NCBI GenBank assembly: GCA_012845835.1
Contig: JABAKD010000008.1
Coordinates: 1,034,058 to 1,098,057 of the forward strand
Direction: 5' to 3'
DNA length: 64,000 bases
DNA from: Undaria pinnatifida
Lineage: Eukaryota > Sar > Phaeophyceae > Laminariales > Alariaceae
Every line of letters starts with the position of its first letter. The first letter of the stretch is position 1. A model generated the notes under the pieces. It did no database searches and was not told the DNA's origin. It worked only from the letters and a program-made list of their open reading frames with translations. The translations under genes were made by a program, and so were the position numbers. This document shows, one piece after another, positions 24,140-36,500 of this stretch.

Positions 24140-24625
24140 AAGAAATGTCAGGAATCGTGACAAAAAACGTGACATTTTTTCGCGAATAAAAAATATCTAG
24201 CTCAAATTCCCCACCCTGAGGTAAAAATACCAACACCAACCCCATTATTATATACACTATATAGTGGAGAAAAACAAAACGTCCACACATAATATATGTA
24301 TGTATATTTTCATGCAGATATATCGTGTGTTGATTTAACTCCTCCGTTATAGCCACAAAATTAGGTGTATCTCATGCAGCTTGCAAAGATGAGTATCGAC
24401 CCTAAATTTATCGAACTCACAGCTGACTGGCGTGTTTGGACAATTTTTCCAAAATAGTCGTTAGACATTTTCATCACGTACGAAGTATGTGTTTTCGTCA
24501 GGATTCCCTGGGACTCCTGACAAAAAAACGTGTTGTGTCGTAAACGTGACATTTCAGACTTTCACAATAAAAATAATGTTACAAAATGTTAGGAATGGTG
24601 ATATTTTGTCAGGAATCGTTGTTAA
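24140..24625 (-). repeat. Family A-related subfamily and family E blocks
   Basis: 24366-24432 is the inverted partner of 22170-22245 (gcttgcaaagatgagtatcg). Family E blocks (caggaatcgtgacaaa and relatives) flank it on both sides. Confidence 0.65.
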
Positions 24626-24639
24626 TCGGTTGTTCATTT

Positions 24640-25180
24640 CTACGATACATCGCTACTACTACTTACTAAAAGATACTTCGAAGTATTATAGAACGCCCAG
24701 TGTTCATCCTGGCTTGTTTCAAGGGAATATCCGGTTCGTCCTTCGTTGCTCGTTCGTATTATATTCTGTTCGTCTCATACACGCTACACCCCATTCATTG
24801 TTGTATTATCATCATGATTCGGATGCCAAACGTGTCCCGTACATTCGTATGTAGACTAGTCAATGATATATCATGCGATGTAGTAGGTACATTGTTTTTG
24901 TTTCTGGACGAATGATGTAGCAGTATTGGAAGCACCCTTCTTAGCTATACTCGTAGGTGTGAATACCCGTTCGTATGGTGGTGGTAGTGTCATGCGAAGT
25001 ACGTGTATACTACAAGGTGTACAGCTAGCTCTAGATGATGTAGTACGCCTACCTCTGGTAGAAACTAAGACAGCAAGCAGTGAGTGGTTGTAATAAACAA
25101 TAACAACAAACACAGTAAGTACAAAGTAGGTAGTGTGGTACCCGACGTTGTTTGTTGTTCGCACACTTCTACTTTCCAGA
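24640..25180. other. No gene recognised
   Basis: Includes the 12-bp palindrome tacttcgaagta (24674). Only short open frames. Confidence 0.4.
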
Positions 25181-25184
25181 TTCT

Positions 25185-25470
25185 GGACAAGCCGTGGTCA
25201 CAGGTGTCGTCCCTTTTCCCCCCCGGTTCTTGCCTTCAATTTTTATCGCGCATAGGGTTCAGCAATCCCACTCACTGCTCGTCGATTTTTCATCGAGTGT
25301 TGCTAACTCACGCTCTCGCGCTTTCCGCAAGTCAATTTGTGCACATGAAAAAGTCCCAACGAATTTATACGAGTATGCACTCGGCGGGGCTCGAACTCAC
25401 GAAACTGACCTATACCAGGCTCGAGGTTAACCTGATACGCCACCGGGACGACCGGCAAACGCATCTACGT
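25185..25470 (-). mobile_element. SINE-like family C, best copy with tRNA-like head
   Basis: Minus strand: CCGGTGG, cgtatcaggttaacctcg, a B-box gttcgagcccc, CCGCCGA, then the body and the tail ending gaccacggcttgtccagaat. The head is the size of a tRNA and has a partial acceptor stem, so a tRNA origin is likely. It is not a functional tRNA gene on this evidence. Confidence 0.65.
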
Positions 25471-25589
25471 ATGTACCCTCGTACTGCCTGGCATGATATT
25501 ACTACGACGACGGTACCTCGTACCATTGATTGACAATTGTGTTGTAGTAGGAAGCGCTCGTATAATATTGTATGTGGTAACCGCCACTC

Positions 25590-25858
25590 TGCAGCAGCAG
25601 GAGGAGCAGCAGCAGTAGCAGCACACAACAAACAGCAGCAGCACACAGCAGCAGCAGGAGAAAAGAACAAACAGTTTGCGTTGTAGGCAATACCTTTCTT
25701 TTCAAGATAAGGTTTACTATCAATATTATTTTGGTATATTCATGAGTAAAAAACTAACTCATTGACTCTCGTACCAGGGTATAGTCTACTACAGCAGCAA
25801 GCAGCAGCTATATTGTAATTATAACTGTGTTGCTGCTGCTGTGCTGCTGCTGCTGCTG

Positions 25859-25903
<45 letters not shown>

Positions 25904-25904
25904 A
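25590..25904 (+). repeat. CAG then CTG triplet tracts
   Basis: 25590-25665 is CAG-rich and 25829-25904 is CTG-rich, so the two tracts are complementary and about 165 bp apart on the same strand. Confidence 0.85.
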
Positions 25905-25905
25905 A

Positions 25906-26632
25906 GAAGTGATAATAATGGCAGTGTTGGTGGAGACCTCTCTCAGTCAATGCCCTTCATTCGAGTATAATAGCCATATATATGCTCGTTCGTGTAAAAA
26001 AAGTTCGTTTGTATGTGCGATTTTCGCCAACCCCAAAAGATATCATCATCTTTATAGACCAAGGCAGTCAGGTAGAAAGAAAGAACCTACTGCTGCTGTA
26101 CGAATAAAATGTGAAAAATAAATATGACGCTTTCAAGAATGAGCTCTCCGTTTTTATTCAGCGGGTTGTGGTTCCAAAATCTAAAATTGAAATGACAGGC
26201 CTCGATCGCCCTTTTCATGCCCCCTACTGGAATCATCCGACACTGTCTTAGGCATCCCCTGGTCTCCACTCTCTCTACCCAGGGAGCGTGCCATTACGCG
26301 TTGCATTGCCGTTGCTGGAGTTTCTGCCTTGCATCGCCGCTCTAGAAAGGTAGTGGCGCGCTGAATTCGGTTGTGCACCCGACCCGCCGACCCACCCGGA
26401 AAGAAAGAACGGCTCGTTTGTGCAACCGCATCACTGGGGTTCTGTGCAGCAGACGCACGAATCGAATCAGACCAAGAATCTCCGCACGCCCACACTCTCC
26501 CTGCGCCTCCTCTCCACGCACCGGCGGGCATTGTGGAGTTAGGGAAGGTGCCTGGCTGTCTTTTTACACTGTCCGGAGTCGCGGGTCGAAGCGCAGCCTT
26601 CCGGCCAGATCATCTCCGAAATCGATAGTGCC
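25906..26632 (+). promoter_or_regulatory. 5' flank of the CELF-like gene
   Basis: Base composition changes from AT-rich repeat DNA to GC-rich sequence from about 26200, as expected at a gene start. Overlapping open frames here have no recognisable family. The region probably holds the promoter and 5' UTR. No convincing TATA element was picked out. Confidence 0.35.
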
Positions 26633-26767
26633 ATGAGCTACCAGCATCAGGGCGCACCCGATGGCGGCCGGCGGCAAGCCCCACCATACCCTCTTTTGGG
26701 CACAAATGGCGCGGCAGCAGGGAGAGCGCCTGCCGCGGGGGTGTACGGAATGCCACAGTACGGCCAG
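26633..26767 (+). CDS. CELF-like gene, exon 1
   Basis: It encodes 45 residues starting [12 protein letters not shown] and ending VYGMPQYGQ, low-complexity and Gly/Pro/Ala-rich. The donor is CAG|gtgagc at 26768, phase 0. This ATG is the first in a frame that is closed upstream by TAG at 26540. The frame stays open between that stop and the ATG, so an upstream exon joined at an internal acceptor cannot be excluded. Confidence 0.75.
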
Positions 26768-27521
26768 GTGAGCCTTCGCGCGCCCCGCTCGTGCGCTCGA
26801 AATCTATCTGCCCTACGCAGCAGTCGATTTCCTCGTTGAAGTGCGTGCAAACCAAACCTCCGTTGCGTTTCCTTTCGAAAGGCTCCTTCCTTCCTTCCTC
26901 CCTTCCTGTGTGTTCGAGACTATCCTTGACCTCGAACGAGCGGGCACCCTCGCTCTGCCGCACGGTGGTTACTCCTCCCTCACATTCCTCCCTACATGTC
27001 CGAACTCTCGATGTGCCTGGTCCTACAGCAGCAGCAGGCCGAGGGCTACGGCGGGCCTCCCCCTTCGCCGGTTGTGGGGAGCTGGGAACGGGGTTACGTA
27101 GAAGAGGGGTACATGCGACAGGACCCAAACATTCTGCCCGGAGCGGGCACCCCCCTGACCTCCACAACCTCAGGAAACGGCGAGACGGGCTTCTTGGTGT
27201 CCGGCGGGTGAGCGAGTGCAGGGTCTCAATTAAACTCCCCTCTGAACGAAGTCTCGCACGATAGCATGCCCAGTTTGCAGCTTGGAATTGTTTGCTTGGT
27301 GTGCATAAACATGCTCCCCAACAGGTTGCGGCGCGTCTTCCGCGGCCTGGGCTTGTCCGTACTCATTCGTATGACACCAGGTATCATGGTCGCAGCTCTT
27401 TAGTTTGCGTTCCATGTGTATGATATGTTCAAAGCACACTATTAATACTTGTGGTCCTATTTTTATGTATACATATAATATTGGAAAAATAGACTGCTCC
27501 TTTTGTTACGACTGCTGCTGC

Positions 27522-27553
<32 letters not shown>

Positions 27554-30500
27554 TAGCATATGCATATATACATGCCCGTTGATTTGGCGTCTGGTTCTGC
27601 AGGGCACCCCTCTCCTGGTGCTGTCGTTCATGCCTATGCTCTCGCCACCTCCCTTACCACTCCGGTCTATTCACCCCGCCCCCCCCGGACAACCCGCCGC
27701 ACTCTCATTTCTACATTCGAATGTACGAGTACTACCTACGTAGCTGCCCTAAACGTGTCCCATCTCCCCATCCCCTCTCTCAATAATCTCCGCCCTCTCT
27801 GTCCGTGCCCCCTTTTTCTGCTGAACAATTTGTCTTTTCGTGTGTCTCAAACCAACTCTCAGCGCCAACACTATGGGGGCTCCCCTCCAGTCCTTCTATC
27901 CTCCGTCGTTGTACGGGGTACCAGCCTCGGTGTACCCTTTCCAGCAGCCGGGAGCGTTCCCTGGACAGTACGCGGGGGGGGGCGGGGCGGGCGGGGGAGG
28001 CGCGGCGGGGAGCACAGGCACAGGCGCAGGCTCTGCCGCCGGAGGAAATTTTTATGGTGAGGTTTATGGTGAGGGGTGCGTCACGAAAGTGACATGGTGA
28101 TGACATGTCTGCAGAGAGAGGGAGTTTCCGTATGTTTCTTCACGTTTTTGCAGTTTTTGATCGAGCTTTTCTATTGATGGGTGTAGAACTAATGGTTTCG
28201 TCGAACCGTCTGCGGAAATACAACTGCATCGATCAATGCGTGAGCGAGAGATGGAGCATATTGGTCAGCGTAGACGTACAGGGTGAATACACACGTATCC
28301 ATGGACGTCTAGTTAGTTACCCACGAGTTTTTAGCTAGGACGCTTCGAGTATCGAGTAATCACAGCAATTTTTCATAGCTTTAGCGGCGCGTATGCACGC
28401 TAGGTTTTCCTCTTGGTTTATTATTTGTATATTCAGTATATTCCGTGTTGGAGGCGTGTGGAAGGGGCGGGAGGTGGCATAACGTCCGTTTCAGTCACAG
28501 CTTGAGCCGGGCGGGTGCAGGCCTGCCCGCCATCCGATGTCGATGTTGCTAATACCAATGATGTCGATGACCAAAGTGGGTTGGTCTCAACAAACCTTGG
28601 GCGTACGGCATTAGGCAAAAGCGATAGTGATTAAGCCTCGAGGGCAGGGTTGGGGAGGCTGGTTGATTCCCTTATTATACACATGGTGGGTCCGGAGAGG
28701 GCAAGCAAAGACGTACTTTCACTTTAACTTGGTCTGGATTTGGCTTGTTTCATGTTTAGTGGATGGGGCCAGCGGCGATATGCGGCGTTCGGGTCCTTGA
28801 AACAACCAGACGGGAAAACTTCAGTAGTACGTAGTATGATACTTATCCTGGCTCTCACAAAGCACCCTGGGGTACGTTAGGTCAGTCGCTCGATCAAAGT
28901 GTCAATTTTGTTGGGGGGGTTTTGTTCGAAGGCTAACAGCGAGGCGTTTGGAAACCACCGCGACAGACGGCCCTCTTCTCAAGTCATGCCACTGTCTTAA
29001 GGCCCCGGCGACCATGATTTGACTCTTTCTTGTGCGGCCTAGAGCCACCAGTTATCGTACAGTTACCGTACAGGAGAGAGCTTCGCGTTCGACGAAAAAA
29101 TATTCCAATATTGCTTTGGCCTTGTAAGCTCATTTCTTTTTCGACGAGATCGGTACCAGTAGTGGTCGACTTACCGTCGAACAAATGTTAATTTTGTGCT
29201 GAAAGAAGATCGTTGCCCTATTAATAGTCAGGCGCCATTGCGACAGTCATATCAAGAAAATATTACCACGCGGCTGCCTTGACGCACCCCCTCCACGGCA
29301 ACACAGCAGTATCGTACCATGTGTCTGGTGTACCATGTGTCTGGTGTACAATATGGCGGATGGATGAATCCAATCGATCGCTGGACTCTTGACGTACGTT
29401 TTGACATTTCGCACTAGTCCATTATCGTTACTCGAAATGTAACTTTCTCGGGATTTGCGACAAACTTTTGCTGGACAATGTGGGTGCGTAGGCCAGGGTG
29501 GATACGCGAGGAGCACGAACCCGGGACAGCCTATCCAGACCACCACCAACCTACAAGGTTAGCAGAACATTGGCTCTTTTTTCTCGTGGTGTTGGTACTT
29601 GTAGTACTTTTTTTTCGCGGGGGGGGGCGGGGGTGGGGGGGGACTGGAGTCTTGGCGCAATCGGGCTTAGCCGGGGAGATTGCTGTTTGCAACTCTTCGG
29701 GCGTCTTTGCTCTTGCTGTCGTATCGGCAGGGTCGAAATTGTGCGTCGGGTCGCGCACTGAGATTTTCATGTTTCTGTTTCTGGCATTGTTTTGTTTCTT
29801 CATTTTGGCCTTGTCGGCGAGACCCGAAACTTGTTGGTCTCGTAACTTGCAATGGCCTCCCATCGGTCGGTCCCCTCTGGAAGAGCGCTGCGCAGTGCCG
29901 TAGCAGGCATTAATATGTAAGCGGCCTAAATATAGTAGGGGGAGAGCCGGGGGGGCAGGGGCGGGGGGGGGGGGGTTAATTCTGGGCGGGCTCGGGCAGG
30001 TAAATAAAGGCTTGCGCAAGTTGACCATGCGACACACTAATGAGGCGGTTCCTACCTTGCCTTGGTTGGAAGTTAAACACGGTCTGGTAGCAATGCAACA
30101 ATGGCCCGGCCATTTAGAGCAGTGAAAACGGCTATATTCTCACAACCGACCACCTAGCCCGTGGGTGCTCGAGACCGAATTGTAGTAGAGCCTGGCATGG
30201 CAGTGCTCTCAACGCAGGACTGGGGGCTGCTTGTCGCGATCAGGCATTGGGTCCGGCGTGGTCGGGCGACGGTGTTTATTACTCGGAATGGTTTCCTTCC
30301 TTTCTGATGGCTTGTGTTTGCTCGTATTGGGTCATTCGTTTTGACGACCAGTTTTTTTGGTTCATGACAGGAGCCCTGTTGGATCTCTATGATATCCTGC
30401 GGTCGTGCTCCGATACCCAGGAGTTTGTGATAGCTATGTACGCGTCTACCAGGAGTGAAAGGTCATACGGCTGGGCTTTCTATAGAGTCTGCGTGGGATC

Positions 30501-33500
30501 TCTTTTCGTCGATAGCGCCTATCGCTGTGGATGCAACAGCATTTTTTTGGAAAAAAGATTGCTCGCGCGAATTGGATCCCCCCTTGCTGCTACTGCTGCT
30601 ACGGTACGCTCGCGTACGACGCGCGCCGCACGCCGCAGGTTGATTCGCGGTTCACTATTTCTGCTCTTTACGCTGTTTTCGTTTTTCGCTCCCCGTGTTT
30701 CGTTTTTTCGGTGAATTTTCGGTGAATTTTGAGTGGCTCTTCGACCGGGTTCGATGTTGGTTGAAACGCGATTTGTTGCTGCTGCAGCCGCCCTCTGGTC
30801 TATCGCGTGTGAAAATGTATATCAGCTCGATTATATTTCAGTAAAGACAGATATATCGTAGCTCTTGCGAAGTGCGATGCGATGATAATGAGTTATTGTT
30901 TCCGAGGTTAATATGATGATTTATCAATACCAGTATATTTTCATGGCTTGTCTTTTACCAAGTATGTAGAGGTGAATTCAACTCTGCCACGTCCTTTGGC
31001 GCGATATCACCAACCACCTGTTTGCGTTTGTGTATTCGGTTACCTTCGTTATGTCCTGCGCGTGCTGTCCTTGTCTGGTGCAGGGCCGGATGGGTGCAAC
31101 CTGTTCGTGTTTCACATTCCCAATACGATGACCAACGAAGCCTTGTTCCGTCTCTTCTCCAAGTTCGGAAACGTTATCAGCGCTCGCATCATGGTCGAAA
31201 AGGCCACCGGCCGAAGCAGGGGATTCGGTGAGGACTATTTTAAATAATTAATAATAAACAGCAGTAGCGGGGACGCAAGATCGATTTATCCTTATTTGCA
31301 GATAAGTATTCTTAGCATTCAGCACACTAAAATAAAATGTTGTAAGCAGTGTTACGCCGGGGCGATGTGTGTGTTCACTTACTTGAAACTGATGTTTCCG
31401 CTAATCAACATCCAGCACAACCAGTGTCCGTCCTGATGCCTCCTAGAGAGACGAGCTCCGTGGTGTCGAACCATGAGACAGAGCATACCTGAGGTACATC
31501 CAAGACATGGCACATGTACCCTGTGGTCTATGTTTGAGTCCACCAGTATCAGATATTCATGTAGGGAGTATGACATATACCATTGATAGTGCAGACTTTT
31601 TTATACTCACAGTGAAAAAATAGTGCAACACACGCGTGCGGGCCGCCCAGATGCATACCGCTACGAACCAGTACTGCCCGTTTCAACCCTTTTGACAAGC
31701 TTATCACTTAACAGGGTACCAGGTATTGTAGACACCGCCCAGCGTGCTCCCTTTTTTCCAAAAAATCGTCAAGGCACTTGGCTGGAGCCCGTCTGCTGAT
31801 ATTTATACTAATAGTTGCAGCGCGATAACGGCAAAGTTGAGTAGAACTTTGCGCCGCACGTTTTGTTGATAAAGTTTTCGGTTTTCTGCCGTCCTTGATT
31901 AGGTACCTTGTTTTTTTCCTCCTCTGTTGATCGCGCCAAAGCGTGGACGAGTAGACTGACTGCCCTTGACTTTCGACGCTGTTAATAGCCCGTTGGTGTG
32001 CGTAAATTGACCACACTTGACGAAAACGGTGAGGATTGTATTCTCGCGTATAGAATGCATACCCTCGTCCCTATCACACTCGTCCTGCGTACGAGTTCTT
32101 CCGTCCTGCTTTGCTTGCTCCTACGCTCGCCCCCGTAATTCTCACCATGTCATGCTTTTTGTTCTCCTGAATTTGATCCATGTGGTATTTTGCTCTATTT
32201 TGTCTATTGTAATCGCGGGTGGTGTTGATGGCGACATGCTGACGACGTTTTTTTCTTACTTTTGACTCATGGTTGGCGTTTGGGTGTGGTCTTTTCCGTC
32301 TTTTGTGGGGTTGAAATTTTCAAGTCTGAGAACGCCCCACAGGAAAAATAAGCGACGGTTTTCGGAAAAACGAAACGCGATGATGATAGTTCAGCACGGC
32401 TTTTGAATGGAAACCGCGCCCTTCCACGAAAGCAACCACCAAGTACACAGTTTTCTTTTCTTCACGATGAAAGTTCGCTTGGAATATTTTCGTGCTCTCA
32501 TTATTGCCGGGTGTACGTCATCCTAAAATTACTGAAAATTTTGCAGCTCTCGCTTTGTTTGCGTGTGCGTCCGTGTCTCGTGCGCGGGACTCGCACGCTC
32601 AGTGGAGTGTTCTTCACATCAATCCTTTCTTTCTACCAACGACATCAGGACACCCGGTGTCCGTGCTGATTCTTTATCCTAAAGAGATACCAGTACAAAT
32701 TATGTGGTCAGACTGCTGTGAGACAGAGTGAACCAAAAACAATCGCAATTAATCAACGTAAAGCAATTGAAATATACGGTAGGCTATTAATAGCGTACCG
32801 GGTATAGATAATACAACAAAGCAAGCCAGACCACAAGAAGCAGAAAACTAATTAACATAACTTTTATATTTTTTTATTATATGGTCTTTGGTCATTTAGG
32901 CTTGATGGGATACGTAGTTCACAGGTACGTTGGACGTCATCCCAAAATGATCCAGCTCTCGCCTTGTTTGCGTACATCCACATGCGTTCGTGTCTCTTGT
33001 GCGCGGGACTCGCTCAGTAGGTTTGTTTTATTTTGTTGTTTTGTCTTTGGTATTTCGTCTTGTAGGCATGACGGGATACACTCTTTACGAGTAAGTTATA
33101 AGTACGTTGGTAGGGCAGAAGGATAAGAAACAAACCGGAAACTATTAATAAATTTAGTGGTTGTCTTCCCCGTGTGGTGTCGTACCAATTCTTCATATTT
33201 TCTTAATAATGCTCGTTTTTTATTAAGAAACATGGTACGTACATAGTTGTCGGCGTGTGGTTATCTGGTTATCTACTGCGGATGAATTGTAAGAGAATTG
33301 TAAGAGAGACGGAAAGAAAGGGCGGCCTTTCGCCGATCCTGTATTCGTTTTTTTTTGTTTCTGGAAGCAACAAGAGCCGTCGCCCGTCGCCCCCATCCCG
33401 GGTCTATCACGTACGGCAAATTGGTCCTGAGGTCGTGTTTCTAAGATCTTATGGCATCGTTATTGGATCAGTATATACTCGTAGACTTGAATACCTCAGG

Positions 33501-36500
33501 ACAAAATAATGAAAGCTTGGAAGCTCTTGTGATATATGCCAGGTATGCGAAATTTTGTTTTTTTCAGGCTAATCTCTGACGTTTGCGGTAATTTTTAATT
33601 TCTTAGCATGTTTGTGGGCTGTCTGTTTGTTTGCCTCTTGCCTGCAGTCGATTTTTCCGTCAACATCCCCTCTCGTTTGCTCGTTGTGCTACTCCTATTA
33701 ATAACTGTTTCTTAGCATGTTTGTGGGCTGTCTGTTTGTTTGTCTCTTGCCTGCAGTCGATTTTTCCGTCAACGCCCCCTTTCGTTTGCTCGTTGTGCTA
33801 CTGCTAACTTTGACTCTTGGTGACGGTGGTGTGGTGGTGGTGTGCTGGTGTTGTGCTGGTGTTGTGCTCTTCCTCTGCAGGATTCGTGTCGTACGACAAC
33901 CGAGACTCGGCGGAGAAGGCCATATCTCAGATGAATGGATATCAGGTACATTACAGTTGGGGTCCCGCAGTAAAACGGTGGTGCGCCAGAGCAATGTGAT
34001 CGCCTTATTAGGTGAAGCATTTCCAGGGTATGAGTGCAATTCCCGAGTCGCGCCGTACGATGTTGACCGCCTGATGTCGGGACACCGCCTTATTGGGGTA
34101 CCTCTAATGTACCTGAATGGTTATCAGGTCGGAGAAAACCACTTACTGAAAACAACCTTGCATGGTGCTTTTCTTTTCAAACTATTAGTATTTTTTGTCT
34201 TACCCTTTGTTAATCGGGTTTGTTTGCGAAAGTAGAATCGTCCAATGGTACCGATGTTTTTCTGGATGCTACTCCGCTAGCGTTGTAATGTTCTGTTTGT
34301 GCACAAATACAAAGCAGCAACACCACGATACAACCAGTCTCTAGCCTACCAGTCTCGGAATGTTGAAGTTCTCCTGTTGAAATGGGCATGTGTTGCCTAC
34401 TTTGAATATTGCATCTATTATTTGTAACGGGGCATCATCACTTGTTTGCCTCGTGTCGCGTGTACGTAGCTCCTTTCTTCTTTCGTCCTTTACTAATACT
34501 TCGAAGTATTATTATAGTTCATAGCGCAAGTATAATTCTATGTGTTGACCGCTCTCTAATGGCTTGACGGAAATAAATGAAGTCGGTAGTAGTGCTGTCG
34601 TGTTAATGATATTGATGTTGATAGTACAGTGATAGTACACTTGTTGCTGCAAGATCGGGACCGTTATCAATCATTCATCTATCGCATGTTGTTTGTATAT
34701 GACATGTTTAATGGACAGGAGGAGGCGAATCTTGGCAGCGATTTATCATGCGGTTGCTCTCTAACTACTATTGATAACAGACTACTTGTAACTAGAGAGA
34801 ACTAGAGACTAGAGAACTAACTACTTGTAGAGATACTACGTACTATACTCGCTACACTTGCTAGGAGAGTAGGTCTCTAGCTCGTAGGGTAGTGTCAATG
34901 GCAGCGACCAAAGTGCACGGAGAGCATATCCGTCTCTCTGATTTGGACAAGCGTAACATCATCACATGATCACTACAATTAATATCATAGCGAATCACCG
35001 CGCCGCCTGCTCTAGTTCGGTTGAACATTGCCTTGGAGTGTTAAGTTGCGCTGTTGTGGCTATTTGCGCCTGTGACGTGTGTTTGTTGCGATGGCTCCTA
35101 CGATGGCATCGCATGCCTTGCCTACTCTGCATGGAACATTCCTCAGGTACAGCCTGAGGTACCTGGCACAGAACTTTACGCTTCGCACGCCGGCCTTCCT
35201 CTCTCCAGTGTAATTTTAGACTAACGTAACAAGCAAGCAGTGTGTTTACGCCGTGGTTTTATTGTTTCCGAATTATTTACGTTGTTAATTTTTGTTCTTC
35301 TTGTATTTTCGTGTATGCTTTGATGTTTCTTGTACGCTTAAGACTAACGTCCCGGCATTTTAGTGCCCCGGTTTTCCTGCGTTCGAGTTGTTTACGCTTG
35401 TGTTTTTTTTTTGCACTTGATCGTGATTGTTTTTGTTTTATGGCGTCCGTTTTCCTGTAAATTTTCTTGAACGTTTTGTTGTTCGTGTTTTCGGCTATAA
35501 ACCAGATCGAACACAAGCGTCTGAAGGTGCAGCACAAGAAGGACAAGGAGCGGGACAGGTATGTTGCGGCGCCTTCCCCGAGGATGATGGGACCGGCGGC
35601 GACAGCGGGACGGATGCAACCGGCCCCTCCTCAGCACTTTAGTAGGCAGCCCCTTCTGCCGCAGCACAACTCCGCTCTCAGGCACCACCCGGTGAGTGAC
35701 GAAAAGAAAAACAGGAGACGTGCAATAGTCAAGAGCATACTTTGGTGCATTTGGATCCTCTAGTATTGATTAGTTGAGCTGTATATAGCCCGTGGCATGT
35801 TGGTTTGTTACTTGCAGTGTTTTGGTGTGAAGAGTTTTCTGCTGCAGCAGGCACCACCCGGTGAGTCGGGACTGGGTGAGGACTGAAGGGAGTGGAGACT
35901 GACCAAAGCACAGAGCAAGTTCGAATATATTGTGATTATTTAAATAAACTTCGTTGGGGCTGCTTTGTCTGCTGACAATGCAAGTCATGGTCAACATCAC
36001 CATGATGATGGCCATTTTTTGGCCGGCGGAGTACCAGTCAACTAAAAGCATTAACTGAGTCAGTATTTGACGCCAGCCACGAGACCCCAATCATATGTAA
36101 AGGCGCTGACCCCCGCAAATTATTATTGGGCAAGTTGCTTTACTTTTATTACATGGCCTATTAATCACCAGCCGGCAACTTTTATCACTCAACTACAGTA
36201 ACTACATTACCTAGCCAACTAATCAATAGTCGTCGACTTATTTGTATGTTCAAGTCAACTCACAGCCCATGGGGTGTTACTGTTACTTACAGTGTTTAGG
36301 TGTGAAGATTTATATAGGAAGGTCCTTCTGCCGCGGCACAACTCCGCTCTCAGGCACCACCCGGCGAGAAAGGAAAAGGAAAAGAGAAGACTGGCGAAAG
36401 TTAGAAATAGGCAAAAGCCTCAAGTTAGTGGACTGTATTTTATATGGAGAGCTAATGTTATGGTTCTTTCATGTAATTTTTTTTTTGCGATATTTTGGAT

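Noticed and set aside
30040-30240. 5S rRNA-like sequence (gaagttaaacacggtctgg)
   Set aside because: Only a short resemblance to the internal promoter; the rest does not match 5S rRNA structure.
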